Assembly (NCBI RefSeq): GCF_010994275.1
Contig: NZ_WMCD01000006.1
Span: 124,001 to 188,000, forward strand
Direction: 5' to 3'
Origin: Cyclobacterium jeungdonense
Lineage (GTDB): Bacteria > Bacteroidota > Bacteroidia > Cytophagales > Cyclobacteriaceae
Length of the DNA: 64,000 nt
Shown: piece after piece, positions 17,019 through 25,014 of the stretch
Position numbering within the stretch: position 1 is the first letter of the stretch
Layout of the letters: each line of letters starts with the position of its first letter
Program-made: the position numbers and the translations under genes
The notes under the pieces: model-generated
Seen by the model: only the letters and a program-made list of their open reading frames with translations
Told to the model about the DNA's origin: nothing
Database searches by the model: none

Positions 17019-17721
17019 AACAGCTACTATAGAAACCTTAGTTTTTGGATCCAGAGAAATCCAATATGAGCTTTCTTTTCAGGATCGCAAAACCCTTGGC
17101 ATTCGGGTTTACCCCGATTGTAAAGTTAAAGTGATTGCTCCCCTAGATACTACAGGTGAAAAATTGAAAATCAAACTAAAGGAGAAAGCACCGTGGATTA
17201 TTAAGCAGCAGCTTGAGTTTCTATCCTATCATCCATTGACACCACCAAGGGCATACATCAATGGTGAAACCCATCTTTACTTAGGAAGACAGTATAAGCT
17301 GAGAATCGAAAAGGCTGAAATCAATGAGGTGAAACTTTATAGAGGAAGACTGTTAGTTTTGAAAAGAGACAAAACACCTGCCAAGAATCTACTTTCCGAA
17401 TGGTACAGAAAAAAGGCATCCGTTCACTTCGAAGAAACACTAATAAAGATACTTCCGCTTTTCGCCAGGCACAAAATCAATCAGCCTGAGCTTCAAATCA
17501 GACAGATGCCCACTCGTTGGGGAAGCTGTACACCGAAGGGAAAGGTAATTTTAAACCCTGAATTGATCAAGGCACCCAAGGGAAGTATTGAATACGTCAT
17601 TATTCACGAGCTATGCCATTTGGTCCATCACAACCATACACGTGCATTCTATAACCTGCAAGAATCAATCATGCCTGACTGGAAAAAATGGAAAGAAAGA
17701 CTTGAAACGACATTGAACTAA
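17011..17721 (+). CDS. YgjP-type zinc metallopeptidase (DUF45/M48-like) linked to hsdR
   Basis: 236 residues. The C-terminal half carries HELCHLVHHNHTRAFY (HExxH zinc site at about 197-201, plus a downstream His), preceded by MPTRWGSCTPKGKVILNPEL, which is diagnostic of the YgjP/DUF45 family. The start codon lies inside the end of hsdR (eight-base overlap), indicating co-translation. Members of this family are repeatedly found next to hsdR in type I loci; a role in control or turnover of restriction subunits is possible but not demonstrated. No signal peptide, so it is cytoplasmic. Confidence 0.9.
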   Translation: MSETATIETLVFGSREIQYELSFQDRKTLGIRVYPDCKVKVIAPLDTTGEKLKIKLKEKAPWIIKQQLEFLSYHPLTPPRAYINGETHLYLGRQYKLRIEKAEINEVKLYRGRLLVLKRDKTPAKNLLSEWYRKKASVHFEETLIKILPLFARHKINQPELQIRQMPTRWGSCTPKGKVILNPELIKAPKGSIEYVIIHELCHLVHHNHTRAFYNLQESIMPDWKKWKERLETTLN

Positions 17722-17817
17722 GGTAAGCTGAATCAGACTGAAAATGCTACAAATAAGTGGCAAAAATGGTGTTTGTGAAAATTAAACTAACTATTTTAGT
17801 ATGGCTGAAAATAATTA

Positions 17818-18348
17818 ATGTACTCCATGGATGGCGAAAACGAATTCGAAGAAATAATACGTATTCTGAAACAAGAATCAGGAAATAATATTAATGATGA
17901 GGAATATCGTGAAAACCAAAAAGAGCGATATATGACAATGAAATTAGAAGACCTAAAAAAAATAAAACCGCTCTGGGCCACTGATGAATTGATGCATCAT
18001 AACATTGGTAACCCTCCTGGAGATCTAGATAATTTGGAACACATAAGCATCAATACCATACAACTAATTGAAGCAGTTAATTTTCAAGAACTAAACCCAA
18101 AAAATCTGTTTAGTACAAAGCAATCAAGTAATATGAGTTTTGTTACAACTTTAATTAGGTGGGAAAATGGTCAGCCCGTGGACCCTCCTACCTTATGTTA
18201 CAACAAAGAAAAGGAGTATTTAGAATTTACTGATGGAAGGCATAGAGCCATTCTGGCTCACCATTTAGGCCAAGCTTGCATTCCCGTAGCAATTCACAGA
18301 TATTCAAAGCAATTTTTGATTGAGCGAGTTAAACTATGTCCAAGTTAA
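17818..18348 (+). CDS. Hypothetical protein with ParB/sulfiredoxin-like motif
   Basis: 176 residues. The N-terminal 60 residues are acidic and helical. The C-terminal part has YLEFTDGRHRAILAHHLG followed by CIPVAIHRYS, the 'DGRHRA...LG...IPV' pattern of ParB-like (Srx-fold) domains, which bind nucleotides and may have ATPase, CTPase or nuclease activity. The domain is short and lacks the DNA-binding helices of true ParB. It stands alone after a 96-base gap from the metallopeptidase gene. An alternative start at 17827 is possible. The fold call is tentative; I do not know its function. Confidence 0.65.
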   Translation: MYSMDGENEFEEIIRILKQESGNNINDEEYRENQKERYMTMKLEDLKKIKPLWATDELMHHNIGNPPGDLDNLEHISINTIQLIEAVNFQELNPKNLFSTKQSSNMSFVTTLIRWENGQPVDPPTLCYNKEKEYLEFTDGRHRAILAHHLGQACIPVAIHRYSKQFLIERVKLCPS

Positions 18349-18425
18349 AATCAATTAACATTTCAATTGAATTAAATAAAAACCATTCAAACTTGAGTGT
18401 TTCGTTTAGAGCCAAAGAATAACAA

Positions 18426-18854
18426 ATGAAATTATCCAGCAAGGAAAGTCTTTTTGCCAACTACTACCTAGGAGAGGCTGGCTTCAACGCCACGAAAGCC
18501 GCAAAACTTGCAGGTTACAGCGAGTACACGGCCCGGCAAATCGGCTACGAAAACCTGACAAAACCTTACATTAAGGAATACATTCGTTCCCGCTCTTCCG
18601 AAATCCTGGACCAGCTGCATATCACTCAGGAAAGGGTATTGGCTGAATTGGCAAAAATTGCATTTTCAGATGTGACGGAAATTTTTAACGAGGATTGGAG
18701 TTTGAAGAGCAAGGAGGAAATTTGTCCATCTGCATCCGGCGCCATCAAATCGCTTAAAAAATCGGATTTCAGTGTATCGGTTCAGATGCACGACAAAATA
18801 AAGGCGCTGCAGATCCTTCGGGACATGGTGAAAGATGGAGATGAACATCCGTAA
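18426..18854 (+). CDS. Phage terminase small subunit (TerS)
   Basis: 142 residues matching Terminase_2-type small subunits: the opening LSSKESLFANYYLGEAGFNATKAAKLAGYS is the HTH DNA-binding region, followed by TARQIGYENLTKPYIKEYI, then a helical oligomerisation part (QERVLAELAKIAFSD) and a C-terminal segment MHDKIKALQILRDMV. In phages TerS recognises the packaging site and recruits the large subunit. Here no large subunit, portal or capsid gene is present; the gene is alone next to a tRNA, in an element with an integrase and a primase module. A lone TerS is a hallmark of some phage satellites, which use it to redirect packaging, but a prophage remnant is also possible. Confidence 0.88.
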   Translation: MKLSSKESLFANYYLGEAGFNATKAAKLAGYSEYTARQIGYENLTKPYIKEYIRSRSSEILDQLHITQERVLAELAKIAFSDVTEIFNEDWSLKSKEEICPSASGAIKSLKKSDFSVSVQMHDKIKALQILRDMVKDGDEHP

Positions 18855-18876
18855 ACTGTCCCCCAAACTGTCCCCC
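18853..18876. repeat. Tandem repeat AAACTGTCCCCC x2 at element end
   Basis: Two perfect 12-base copies at 18853-18864 and 18865-18876, overlapping the terS stop codon and lying about 45 bases from the tRNA-Arg 3' end. Like the short repeat at 1016-1036 it consists of a C-run within a unit of about one helical turn, so both may be recombination-protein sites near the ends of the element (inference). Confidence 0.55.
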
Positions 18877-18883
18877 AAAACGC

Positions 18884-18919
18884 AAAAACCCCAAATACAG
18901 CTTGTATAAGGGGTTTTTT
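18884..18919. terminator. Bidirectional terminator between terS and tRNA-Arg
   Basis: AAAAACCCC pairs with GGGGTTTTT and an inner ATACA/TGTAT stem encloses a GCT loop; the plus strand ends in TTTTTT and the minus strand in a T-run as well. It can stop both the plus-strand terS transcript and the minus-strand tRNA transcript. Confidence 0.8.
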
Positions 18920-18920
18920 G

Positions 18921-18992
18921 TAGCCTCGACAGGAATCGAACCTGTATCTAAAGTTTAGGAAACTTCTATTCTATCCATTGAACTACGAGGCC
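18921..18992 (-). tRNA. tRNA-Arg (anticodon CCT)
   Basis: A 72-base cloverleaf on the minus strand. Acceptor GGCCTCG pairs with CGAGGCT (one G-U pair), the D-arm region is GTTCAATGGATAGAAT, the anticodon stem GAAGT/ACTTT closes the loop TTCCTAA giving anticodon CCT, and the T arm is ACAGG-TTCGATT-CCTGT. No CCA is encoded, as is usual in Bacteroidota. Its 3' end faces the integrase-bearing element, and tRNA 3' ends are common targets for tyrosine integrases, so this is the likely attachment site; the second copy of the site would lie left of the window and could not be checked. Confidence 0.93.
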
Positions 18993-19206
18993 AGACTATT
19001 TCAAAGATTCAATACTGGAAGCCCGAGTACCGATCACATGAGATAAACTTATAATTGTATGGTGAAAACCTTGGATAACAAGTTATTAGGAGTATATCTT
19101 TGACTTTTCGAAAGCTTTTCCTCCGAAAAACATCGCAATTTAAACCAAAATTTTACTATTTAACAAATAAAAGAGAGCCATATTCTTCTTTTTGATTTTA
19201 ATGTTT

Positions 19207-19214
19207 TATCTTTG
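19207..19214 (+). promoter_or_regulatory. Promoter -7 box of the rpsP operon
   Basis: TATCTTTG matches the Bacteroidota -7 consensus TAnnTTTG exactly. Transcription would start near 19221, giving a leader of about 50 bases before the rpsP ATG at 19271. Confidence 0.7.
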
Positions 19215-19230
19215 CAGTCCAAAAAATATC

Positions 19231-19247
19231 GATGGACGGGATCCATC
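19231..19247 (+). promoter_or_regulatory. Hairpin in the rpsP leader
   Basis: GATGGA at 19231-19236 pairs with TCCATC at 19242-19247 in the short predicted 5' leader of rpsP. S16 leaders with autoregulatory structures have been proposed in related bacteria; whether this hairpin belongs to such a class cannot be decided by eye. Confidence 0.4.
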
Positions 19248-19270
19248 AATTCACTAAAAGTCAAAATATT

Positions 19271-19933
19271 ATGGCATTAAAAATCAGATTAGCACGTAGA
19301 GGCCGCAGAAAAATGGCCATTTACGATGTAGTAATTGCTGATGCTAGAGCTCCACGAGATGGACGCTTTATCGAAAAAATCGGGTCTTACAATCCAAACA
19401 CCGACCCAGCTACCATTGCTATCAACAACGACCGTGCGTTAAAATGGTTGATGAATGGAGCACAACCTACCGATACCGTAAAAGCCATGCTTTCCTACCG
19501 GGGAGTAATGCTGAAGAAGCACTTGCAGATCGGGGTCGTAAAGGGAGCTATTTCCCAGGAACAAGCCGATGAGAAATTTGAGGCTTGGTTAGAAACCAAA
19601 GAGAAGAACATCGCAAGTAAGGTGGACAAAATTCAGTCTGCAAAAGATGATGCCAAGAAAGCGGCATTAGAAGCGGAAGCGGCCAAAAATCAGGCTCGTC
19701 TGGATGCCATCAAGAAACGAGAAGAAGAAGCTATTGCAGCTGCCGAGGCGGCTGAAGCGGAAGCCAAAGCAGCAGCAGCACCTCAGGAGGAAGCTCCTGC
19801 CGAAACTGAGGCCGAAGCCCCAGCCGAGAATAAAGCGGAAACTCCTGCCAAAACTGAGGCCGAAGACCCTGCCAAAAACGAAGGAGAAGCTCCTGCAGGT
19901 GATGCGGCAGCTTCTGACGAAGAAAAAGCCTAA
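19271..19933 (+). CDS. rpsP: 30S ribosomal protein S16
   Basis: 220 residues from the ATG at 19271; an upstream in-frame ATG at 19232 would start inside the leader hairpin and adds 13 residues not found in S16, so it is rejected. Residues 1-85 (MALKIRLARRGRRKMAIYDVVIADARAPRD... in part) are the conserved S16 core, a 16S rRNA-binding protein of the body of the small subunit. Residues about 115-220 form a long Ala/Glu/Lys-rich tail with imperfect repeats of the AEAPAEN/AETPAKT type. Tails of this kind are common in Bacteroidota S16 but this one is long. It is the first gene of rpsP-rimM-trmD, with rplS following. Confidence 0.96.
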   Translation: MALKIRLARRGRRKMAIYDVVIADARAPRDGRFIEKIGSYNPNTDPATIAINNDRALKWLMNGAQPTDTVKAMLSYRGVMLKKHLQIGVVKGAISQEQADEKFEAWLETKEKNIASKVDKIQSAKDDAKKAALEAEAAKNQARLDAIKKREEEAIAAAEAAEAEAKAAAAPQEEAPAETEAEAPAENKAETPAKTEAEDPAKNEGEAPAGDAAASDEEKA

Positions 19934-19947
19934 ATCCAGCGCTAGCC

Positions 19948-20478
19948 ATGAACAAAGACAATTGCTTTCAATTGGGCCATATAGCCAAGGTTCATGGATT
20001 ACATGGAGAGGTATTACTGGTACTGGATGTAGACTTTCCCGAGGATTATGAGGATTTGGATCATGTGTTCGTAGAAAAGGGCAACCGTTTGGTACCCTTC
20101 ATGCTGGAGCACATGGTGCCTCAACCGAATAATAAATTTCTGGCCAAGTTTGAGGAATTTGACCAGGTCGATCAGGTGAAGCCCATGGTAGGAGCTGCAT
20201 TGTTCCTTCCGTTATCCCTTCTTCCAGAATTGAAAGAGGATCAGTTTTATTACCACGAATTGGTAGGATATTCTGTAATCGATGAAAAGCTGGGGGAATT
20301 AGGCGAAGTCAAAGTGATTTATGACCTGGAAACACAGGATCTGATCGGGATGGATTACCAGGGCAAAGAGGTATTGATACCCATTCAGGAGGGAATCCTG
20401 GAGCGGGTGGATAAAGCAGAGAAAAAAGTTTTCTGCAGGCTTCCGGAAGGCCTACTTGACATTTATTTGGAGGATTAA
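19948..20478 (+). CDS. rimM: Ribosome maturation factor RimM
   Basis: 176 residues, normal length. The N-terminal RimM domain starts [18 protein letters not shown] at about 7-24; the C-terminal PRC-barrel domain begins around [13 protein letters not shown] and ends [14 protein letters not shown]. RimM binds S19 and helps assemble the head of the 30S subunit. It follows rpsP by 14 bases and precedes trmD by one base, the conserved order in bacteria. Confidence 0.95.
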   Translation: MNKDNCFQLGHIAKVHGLHGEVLLVLDVDFPEDYEDLDHVFVEKGNRLVPFMLEHMVPQPNNKFLAKFEEFDQVDQVKPMVGAALFLPLSLLPELKEDQFYYHELVGYSVIDEKLGELGEVKVIYDLETQDLIGMDYQGKEVLIPIQEGILERVDKAEKKVFCRLPEGLLDIYLED

Positions 20479-20479
20479 C

Positions 20480-21205
20480 ATGCGGATTGATATCATTACC
20501 GTTTTGCCCGGACTGCTGGAAGGGCCCTTTTCCCACTCCATTCTCAAAAGAGCGGAAGATAAAGGACTGGCCAGCGTGAAGGTGCATGATTTACGGGGAT
20601 ATGGTATCGGGAAGCAAAAGAGCGTTGACGATTACGCCTTTGGTGGTGGTGCAGGCATGGTCATGATGATAGAACCCATCGCCAAATGCATCGAAGTCTT
20701 GAAAAAGGAACGGGATTACGACGAGGTCATTTACATGACACCGGACGGTCTTACCTTCGATCAATCCATGGCCAATTCCCTTTCGCTCAGGGAGAATTTA
20801 ATCATTCTTTGTGGGCATTACAAAGGAGTGGATGAGCGGGTTCGTCAACATTTGATCACCAAAGAGGTAAGTATAGGTGATTTTGTCCTTTCTGGGGGAG
20901 AATTAGCCGCTGCGGTGGTAACAGATGCCATCATTCGATTACTCCCTGGGGTTTTGAATGACGAGACTTCTGCATTGACAGATTCCTTTCAGGATGGCTT
21001 ATTGGCTCCGCCAGTTTATACCCGGCCAGCCTCCTACAAAGGCTGGGAAGTCCCTGAGGTATTGCTTTCAGGACATGCGGCAAACATTGAATCCTGGAGA
21101 TTTGATGAATCGGTACGCCGGACCAAAGAACGAAGACCCGACCTGATGGAAGGGGATATTTCTTTAGGCAACGGCGATAGCACAACAGAACGAAACGATA
21201 ATTGA
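20480..21205 (+). CDS. trmD: tRNA (guanine(37)-N1)-methyltransferase TrmD
   Basis: 241 residues from ATG 20480, one base after the rimM stop; an ATG at 20456 inside rimM is rejected. Visible SPOUT-fold features are [17 protein letters not shown] at the N-terminus, [24 protein letters not shown] and [13 protein letters not shown], the SAM-binding knot. It methylates G37 of tRNAs reading CNN codons to prevent +1 frameshifting. It lies between rimM and rplS as expected. Confidence 0.96.
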   Translation: MRIDIITVLPGLLEGPFSHSILKRAEDKGLASVKVHDLRGYGIGKQKSVDDYAFGGGAGMVMMIEPIAKCIEVLKKERDYDEVIYMTPDGLTFDQSMANSLSLRENLIILCGHYKGVDERVRQHLITKEVSIGDFVLSGGELAAAVVTDAIIRLLPGVLNDETSALTDSFQDGLLAPPVYTRPASYKGWEVPEVLLSGHAANIESWRFDESVRRTKERRPDLMEGDISLGNGDSTTERNDN

Positions 21206-21214
21206 GATAATTAA

Positions 21215-21234
21215 GGATACAGGAATCCGTATCC
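21215..21234 (+). promoter_or_regulatory. Inverted repeat in the trmD-rplS gap
   Basis: GGATAC at 21215-21220 pairs with GTATCC at 21229-21234 in the 58-base gap ahead of rplS. It could be a leader hairpin for L19 control or an RNA processing site. Confidence 0.4.
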
Positions 21235-21263
21235 GATAAAGCGATAAGCAAAATAGTAAAGCA

Positions 21264-21629
21264 ATGAGCGAACTACTTAAATTCGTAGAACAGGATTACA
21301 AAGATGCGCGATCCAAATTCCCTGCCTTTAAAGCCGGGGATACGGTCAATGTTCACGTGAAAATAACAGAAGGAAACAAAGAGCGTATCCAGCAGTTTCA
21401 GGGAACGGTAATCCAGCGGAAAAATGTAAATTCCAATGGCGAAACCTTCACGGTAAGAAAGGTGTCCAACGGTATTGGTGTGGAAAGAATATTTCCCATA
21501 ATCTCTCCAAGTTTAGAAAAAATTGAAGTCCTGAGAGAAGGTAAAGTTCGCAGGGCCAAATTGTTCTATCTGAGAGGAAGACAAGGAAAATCTGCAAAAA
21601 TAAAGGAAAAGATAAGGGTGAAAAAATAA
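21264..21629 (+). CDS. rplS: 50S ribosomal protein L19
   Basis: 121 residues, normal length. [31 protein letters not shown] and [13 protein letters not shown] are conserved L19 segments, and the C-terminus is basic. L19 sits at the 30S-50S interface. It ends the ribosomal/tRNA-modification operon, 58 bases after trmD, and is followed by a strong terminator. Confidence 0.97.
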   Translation: MSELLKFVEQDYKDARSKFPAFKAGDTVNVHVKITEGNKERIQQFQGTVIQRKNVNSNGETFTVRKVSNGIGVERIFPIISPSLEKIEVLREGKVRRAKLFYLRGRQGKSAKIKEKIRVKK

Positions 21630-21657
21630 TTTTATCCGAATTTATTATCACCAATGT

Positions 21658-21687
21658 AAAAAAGGGGGCTTTCGCTCCCTTTTTTTA
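21658..21687 (+). terminator. Terminator after rplS
   Basis: AAAAAGGG-GGC pairs with a GC-TCCCTTTTT arm around a TTTCG-type loop, ending in a run of seven T. It is 29 bases after the rplS stop. The remaining bases up to 21919 hold no gene; they contain the GCAGGATAGT tandem repeat described separately. Confidence 0.85.
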
Positions 21688-21837
21688 TGGGTTTTTTTCC
21701 ATGCCGGCAGCTGATTCTTTGGTGGGACTGCTCAGAAAAGCCAGTCAACGAACTATATCATTATAATGTCTTTTTATTGAAAAAACCAGACAAATGAGTT
21801 TCAAGTCAGCTATTTTTCATTATAAAATTTTATTTAG

Positions 21838-21857
21838 GCAGGATAGTGCAGGATAGT
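21838..21857 (+). promoter_or_regulatory. Tandem GCAGGATAGT motif upstream of first SusC gene
   Basis: Two perfect adjacent copies of the 10-base unit at 21838-21847 and 21848-21857, ending 62 bases before the SusC start codon. The 10-base period places both on one face of the helix. The same sequence recurs upstream of the second SusC gene (26784-26793) and, with one change, upstream of the DUF4432 gene (35308-35317). A shared operator or activator site is the simplest reading. Confidence 0.55.
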
Positions 21858-21919
21858 ATTCCATGGTCTTTTGGGTTTATTTAATTCTTATAAATTAATC
21901 TAACCAAACACAAGAGATT

Positions 21920-24900
21920 ATGAAAACATGTTACAAACCACTCTTAATAGGGTTTCGGAGTGTGATAATGGCTTTTCTTTTAGTAGTGACCTATTCCGGG
22001 TATTCTCAGGATGCAGGTCAGATTACAGGAAGAGTCGTTGCAGCGGAGGATTCCGAACCCTTGCCGGGTGTATCCATTTTGGTGAAGGGAACCACACGGG
22101 GAACGGTCACCAATATGGACGGAGAGTTTGCCATCCAGGCATCTTCCGGAGAAACACTCACCATTAGTTTTATCGGATTTGAAACCAAAGAGGTAGCCGT
22201 CACCGGTGGGCAGACTAGTTACGAAATATCCATGGAGCCCTCCATTGGAGATCTGGGTGAAGTCGTAGTTGTGGGCTATGGTTCACAGCGAAAAGCAGAC
22301 ATCACCTCGGCAGTTTCCGTAATAAACATGGATAATATTGGGGAAGTACCGACCACTAATGTCACCCGTTTGCTTCAGGGACAGGCCGCAGGCGTGCAGG
22401 TAAGACAAACCTCTGGAAGACCGGGTGAGGAAATGGAAGTAACCATTCGGGGAATAGGTTCATTAGGTGCCGGAAGCCGCCCGCTATATGTTGTGGATGG
22501 ATTTCCCGTGGGAACCTCCCTGGGACAAAACCTGAATCCAGCCGACATTGAAAGTATGACAGTGCTAAAAGATGCTGCCTCAACGGCCATTTATGGGGCA
22601 AGAGGTTCCAATGGCGTTATCCTGATTACCACCAAATCGGCGAAGGAAGGTGTGATAAGCCTGGATTTCGTCGTCAATCAAGGAATTCAGAACGTGCCTG
22701 ACGGTAGAAGAACCCGCATGATGAACGGTCCGGAATTCGCTCAATTTAAACACGATAGCTTTGTGGACCGAATAAGGTATTATGAAAATAGAGAGCCGGC
22801 TTTGGAAGAAATTCCACTTGAATTCAGATTTCCGGAGCAAACCACCACCTCAACCGACTGGTTTGACGAAATACTTAACCAAAATGCCCGGTTTCAAAAT
22901 TACAATGCCACGTTATCTTCCGGGAAAGGTGGAATTCGGTCCCTGGTTTCGGTCGGTTACATTAACCAGGAAGGGGCGGTAATTGAGACGGGTTTCGAAC
23001 GATTTAACGTAAGAGCCAATGTTGATGGTAAAATCAACGATTTTATCAGTATGGGATGGAACATAGCGGCCTCTCATTCCAGAGAAGATTACGCGTCTAC
23101 AGATGGTAGAAGCGCCATTATAGGGAAATCCCTGTGGTTAGACCCTCGCTACCCGGTTTATAATGAGGACGGCAGTTTCAACGATTTCATCGGCGGGACC
23201 CACGGGGTATTTGGCGCGGCAAATGTGGTGCAGGAATTAGTCGAGATGGAGCGCAGTCGTTCGGAGAACAATATTTTGACCAATGGCTTTTTGGAATTCA
23301 CCTTTTTGAAGGATTTCAAATTTAGAACTTCAGTCAATGCCATTTTGGAAAGCAGCGATCAAAAAGAATTCAGGCCATCCACACTGGCGGGTACCGGATT
23401 TAATCAGGCACCACCGCGGGAAGCCTCTTTGTATCAACGAAGAAACGAGACGCTTAACATCGCCGCTGATCAATTATTATCCTACAGCAAAATTTTAGGA
23501 AGTCACAGGGTTGAAGGATTACTTGGTTTCTCCGCTCAGGAGGAAACGTTCAAATACCTTCAGGGCAACGGTAACGAATTTCCTAATGACCAGGTAAGGT
23601 ATTTGAGTGCTGCCATCAGGCAAACGTCTACCTCAGGAGAGGCCGATTGGAGCCTTTTGGCCTATTTTGCCAGGGCAAACTACTCTTTTGATGATCGCTA
23701 CCTTTTTTCTGCTTCTTTCAGACGGGAAGGCAGCTCCCGTTTTGGCGCTGAAAATAAATGGGGTAATTTCCCTGCTTTTTCAGCAGGTTGGAGAATTTCC
23801 GAAGAATCGTTTATGCCGGAAACCCGCTGGATTACTGATTTGAAATTGAGGGCAAGCTTTGGCGTAACGGGAAACAATGCGATTGGAAATTATTCCAGCT
23901 TGTCAAATATGGCGATCTCAAACTACGTGCTTGGTGGTTCTATAGCCAACGGGCAAATCCTATCAAATTTTGCGAACGCCAATTTGGGCTGGGAACAATC
24001 TCAGCAAACCGATATTGGTTTGGATTGGGCCATGTTTGATAACCGACTGATCGTCACTGCGGAATACTACAATCGATTAACTAATAACATGCTGCTTTCG
24101 GTGGAGATGCCAGTTATTTCCGGATTTACGCAGTCCCTGGATAATGTCGGTAAGGTGCAAAACCGAGGCCTGGAACTGGCATTGGATTACAGAACTAATA
24201 TCAACCAGTTAAATATCAGGTCGAATGTAAACCTCACGATCAACAGAAATAAGGTGTTGGAAATAAGAGGAGAAAACGATGAAATCTGGTCGGGTGGATT
24301 TTACAGTACCTACAATGTTTCCCAAGTGGGTAGACCTTTAGCCATGTTACATGGATTTAGGATGATGGGTATTTTCAATACAGAAGACGAAATCGAGGCG
24401 TGGCCGGATCAGGATGGAGCAGTTCCAGGTACCTATAAATATTTTGATGCCAACGGGGACGGTGTCATTTCCTATGACCAACAAGATATGATTGAGATTG
24501 GCAACCCCCATCCTGATTACATCCTGGGCTATACTCTTGGAGGTGATTTCAAAAGTTTTGATTTCAACCTGATGTTTACCGGTGCATTTAATTATGATGT
24601 TTTTCGAAATATAGAAGCTACTACCATGAATATGGACGGGGTTTTTAACATCCTGCAATCGGGTGTAAATCGCTGGAGGTCTGCTGAAAATCCCGGGGAC
24701 GGCAGAGGAGCTACGACCAATACCTGGAAATGGCAACGCGAATCTAATTCCAGGTACATTTATGATGCCACCCACGTCTGGCTTCGAAACATCACCCTTG
24801 GTTATACCATTCCTACGAATCCGGTAATACCCAATGCAAGGGTGTTTTTCAGTGCGGAGAATCCATTTTTGTTTACTTCTTTTCCGGGTACAAATCCAGA

Positions 24901-24994
24901 AATCAATCGTAGAGGAGGAATCAACATAGGTGTGGATGATGAAGCTTATCCAATGCCAAGAACCTTTACGTTAGGCGCATCGCTACGATTCTAA
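21920..24994 (+). CDS. SusC/RagA-family TonB-dependent outer-membrane transporter
   Basis: 1024 residues. Signal peptide at 1-30; carboxypeptidase-regulatory-like domain from about 34 (ITGRVVAAEDSEPLPGVSIL) to 107; TonB plug from about 111 (DLGEVVVVGYGSQRKADI) with RPLYVVDGFP and LKDAASTAIYGARGSNGVILITTK near 200-235; the rest is the beta-barrel, ending in aromatic F. It imports a large substrate, probably an oligosaccharide, across the outer membrane using TonB energy, with the SusD partner encoded 20 bases downstream. There is no STN domain, so it does not appear to signal to an anti-sigma factor. Confidence 0.95.
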   Translation: MKTCYKPLLIGFRSVIMAFLLVVTYSGYSQDAGQITGRVVAAEDSEPLPGVSILVKGTTRGTVTNMDGEFAIQASSGETLTISFIGFETKEVAVTGGQTSYEISMEPSIGDLGEVVVVGYGSQRKADITSAVSVINMDNIGEVPTTNVTRLLQGQAAGVQVRQTSGRPGEEMEVTIRGIGSLGAGSRPLYVVDGFPVGTSLGQNLNPADIESMTVLKDAASTAIYGARGSNGVILITTKSAKEGVISLDFVVNQGIQNVPDGRRTRMMNGPEFAQFKHDSFVDRIRYYENREPALEEIPLEFRFPEQTTTSTDWFDEILNQNARFQNYNATLSSGKGGIRSLVSVGYINQEGAVIETGFERFNVRANVDGKINDFISMGWNIAASHSREDYASTDGRSAIIGKSLWLDPRYPVYNEDGSFNDFIGGTHGVFGAANVVQELVEMERSRSENNILTNGFLEFTFLKDFKFRTSVNAILESSDQKEFRPSTLAGTGFNQAPPREASLYQRRNETLNIAADQLLSYSKILGSHRVEGLLGFSAQEETFKYLQGNGNEFPNDQVRYLSAAIRQTSTSGEADWSLLAYFARANYSFDDRYLFSASFRREGSSRFGAENKWGNFPAFSAGWRISEESFMPETRWITDLKLRASFGVTGNNAIGNYSSLSNMAISNYVLGGSIANGQILSNFANANLGWEQSQQTDIGLDWAMFDNRLIVTAEYYNRLTNNMLLSVEMPVISGFTQSLDNVGKVQNRGLELALDYRTNINQLNIRSNVNLTINRNKVLEIRGENDEIWSGGFYSTYNVSQVGRPLAMLHGFRMMGIFNTEDEIEAWPDQDGAVPGTYKYFDANGDGVISYDQQDMIEIGNPHPDYILGYTLGGDFKSFDFNLMFTGAFNYDVFRNIEATTMNMDGVFNILQSGVNRWRSAENPGDGRGATTNTWKWQRESNSRYIYDATHVWLRNITLGYTIPTNPVIPNARVFFSAENPFLFTSFPGTNPEINRRGGINIGVDDEAYPMPRTFTLGASLRF

Positions 24995-25014
24995 ACCACA
25001 AAACGAGTAGAAAA

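Noticed and set aside
4346-17721. BREX, DISARM or Dnd system
   Set aside because: No PglZ, BrxC, DrmA/B or Dnd-type genes; all core genes fit a type I RM system plus an independent insert.
19704-20051. 115-codon open frame within and after rpsP
   Set aside because: A shadow of the Ala/Glu-rich rpsP tail and rimM start, made of Lys/Pro low-complexity residues.
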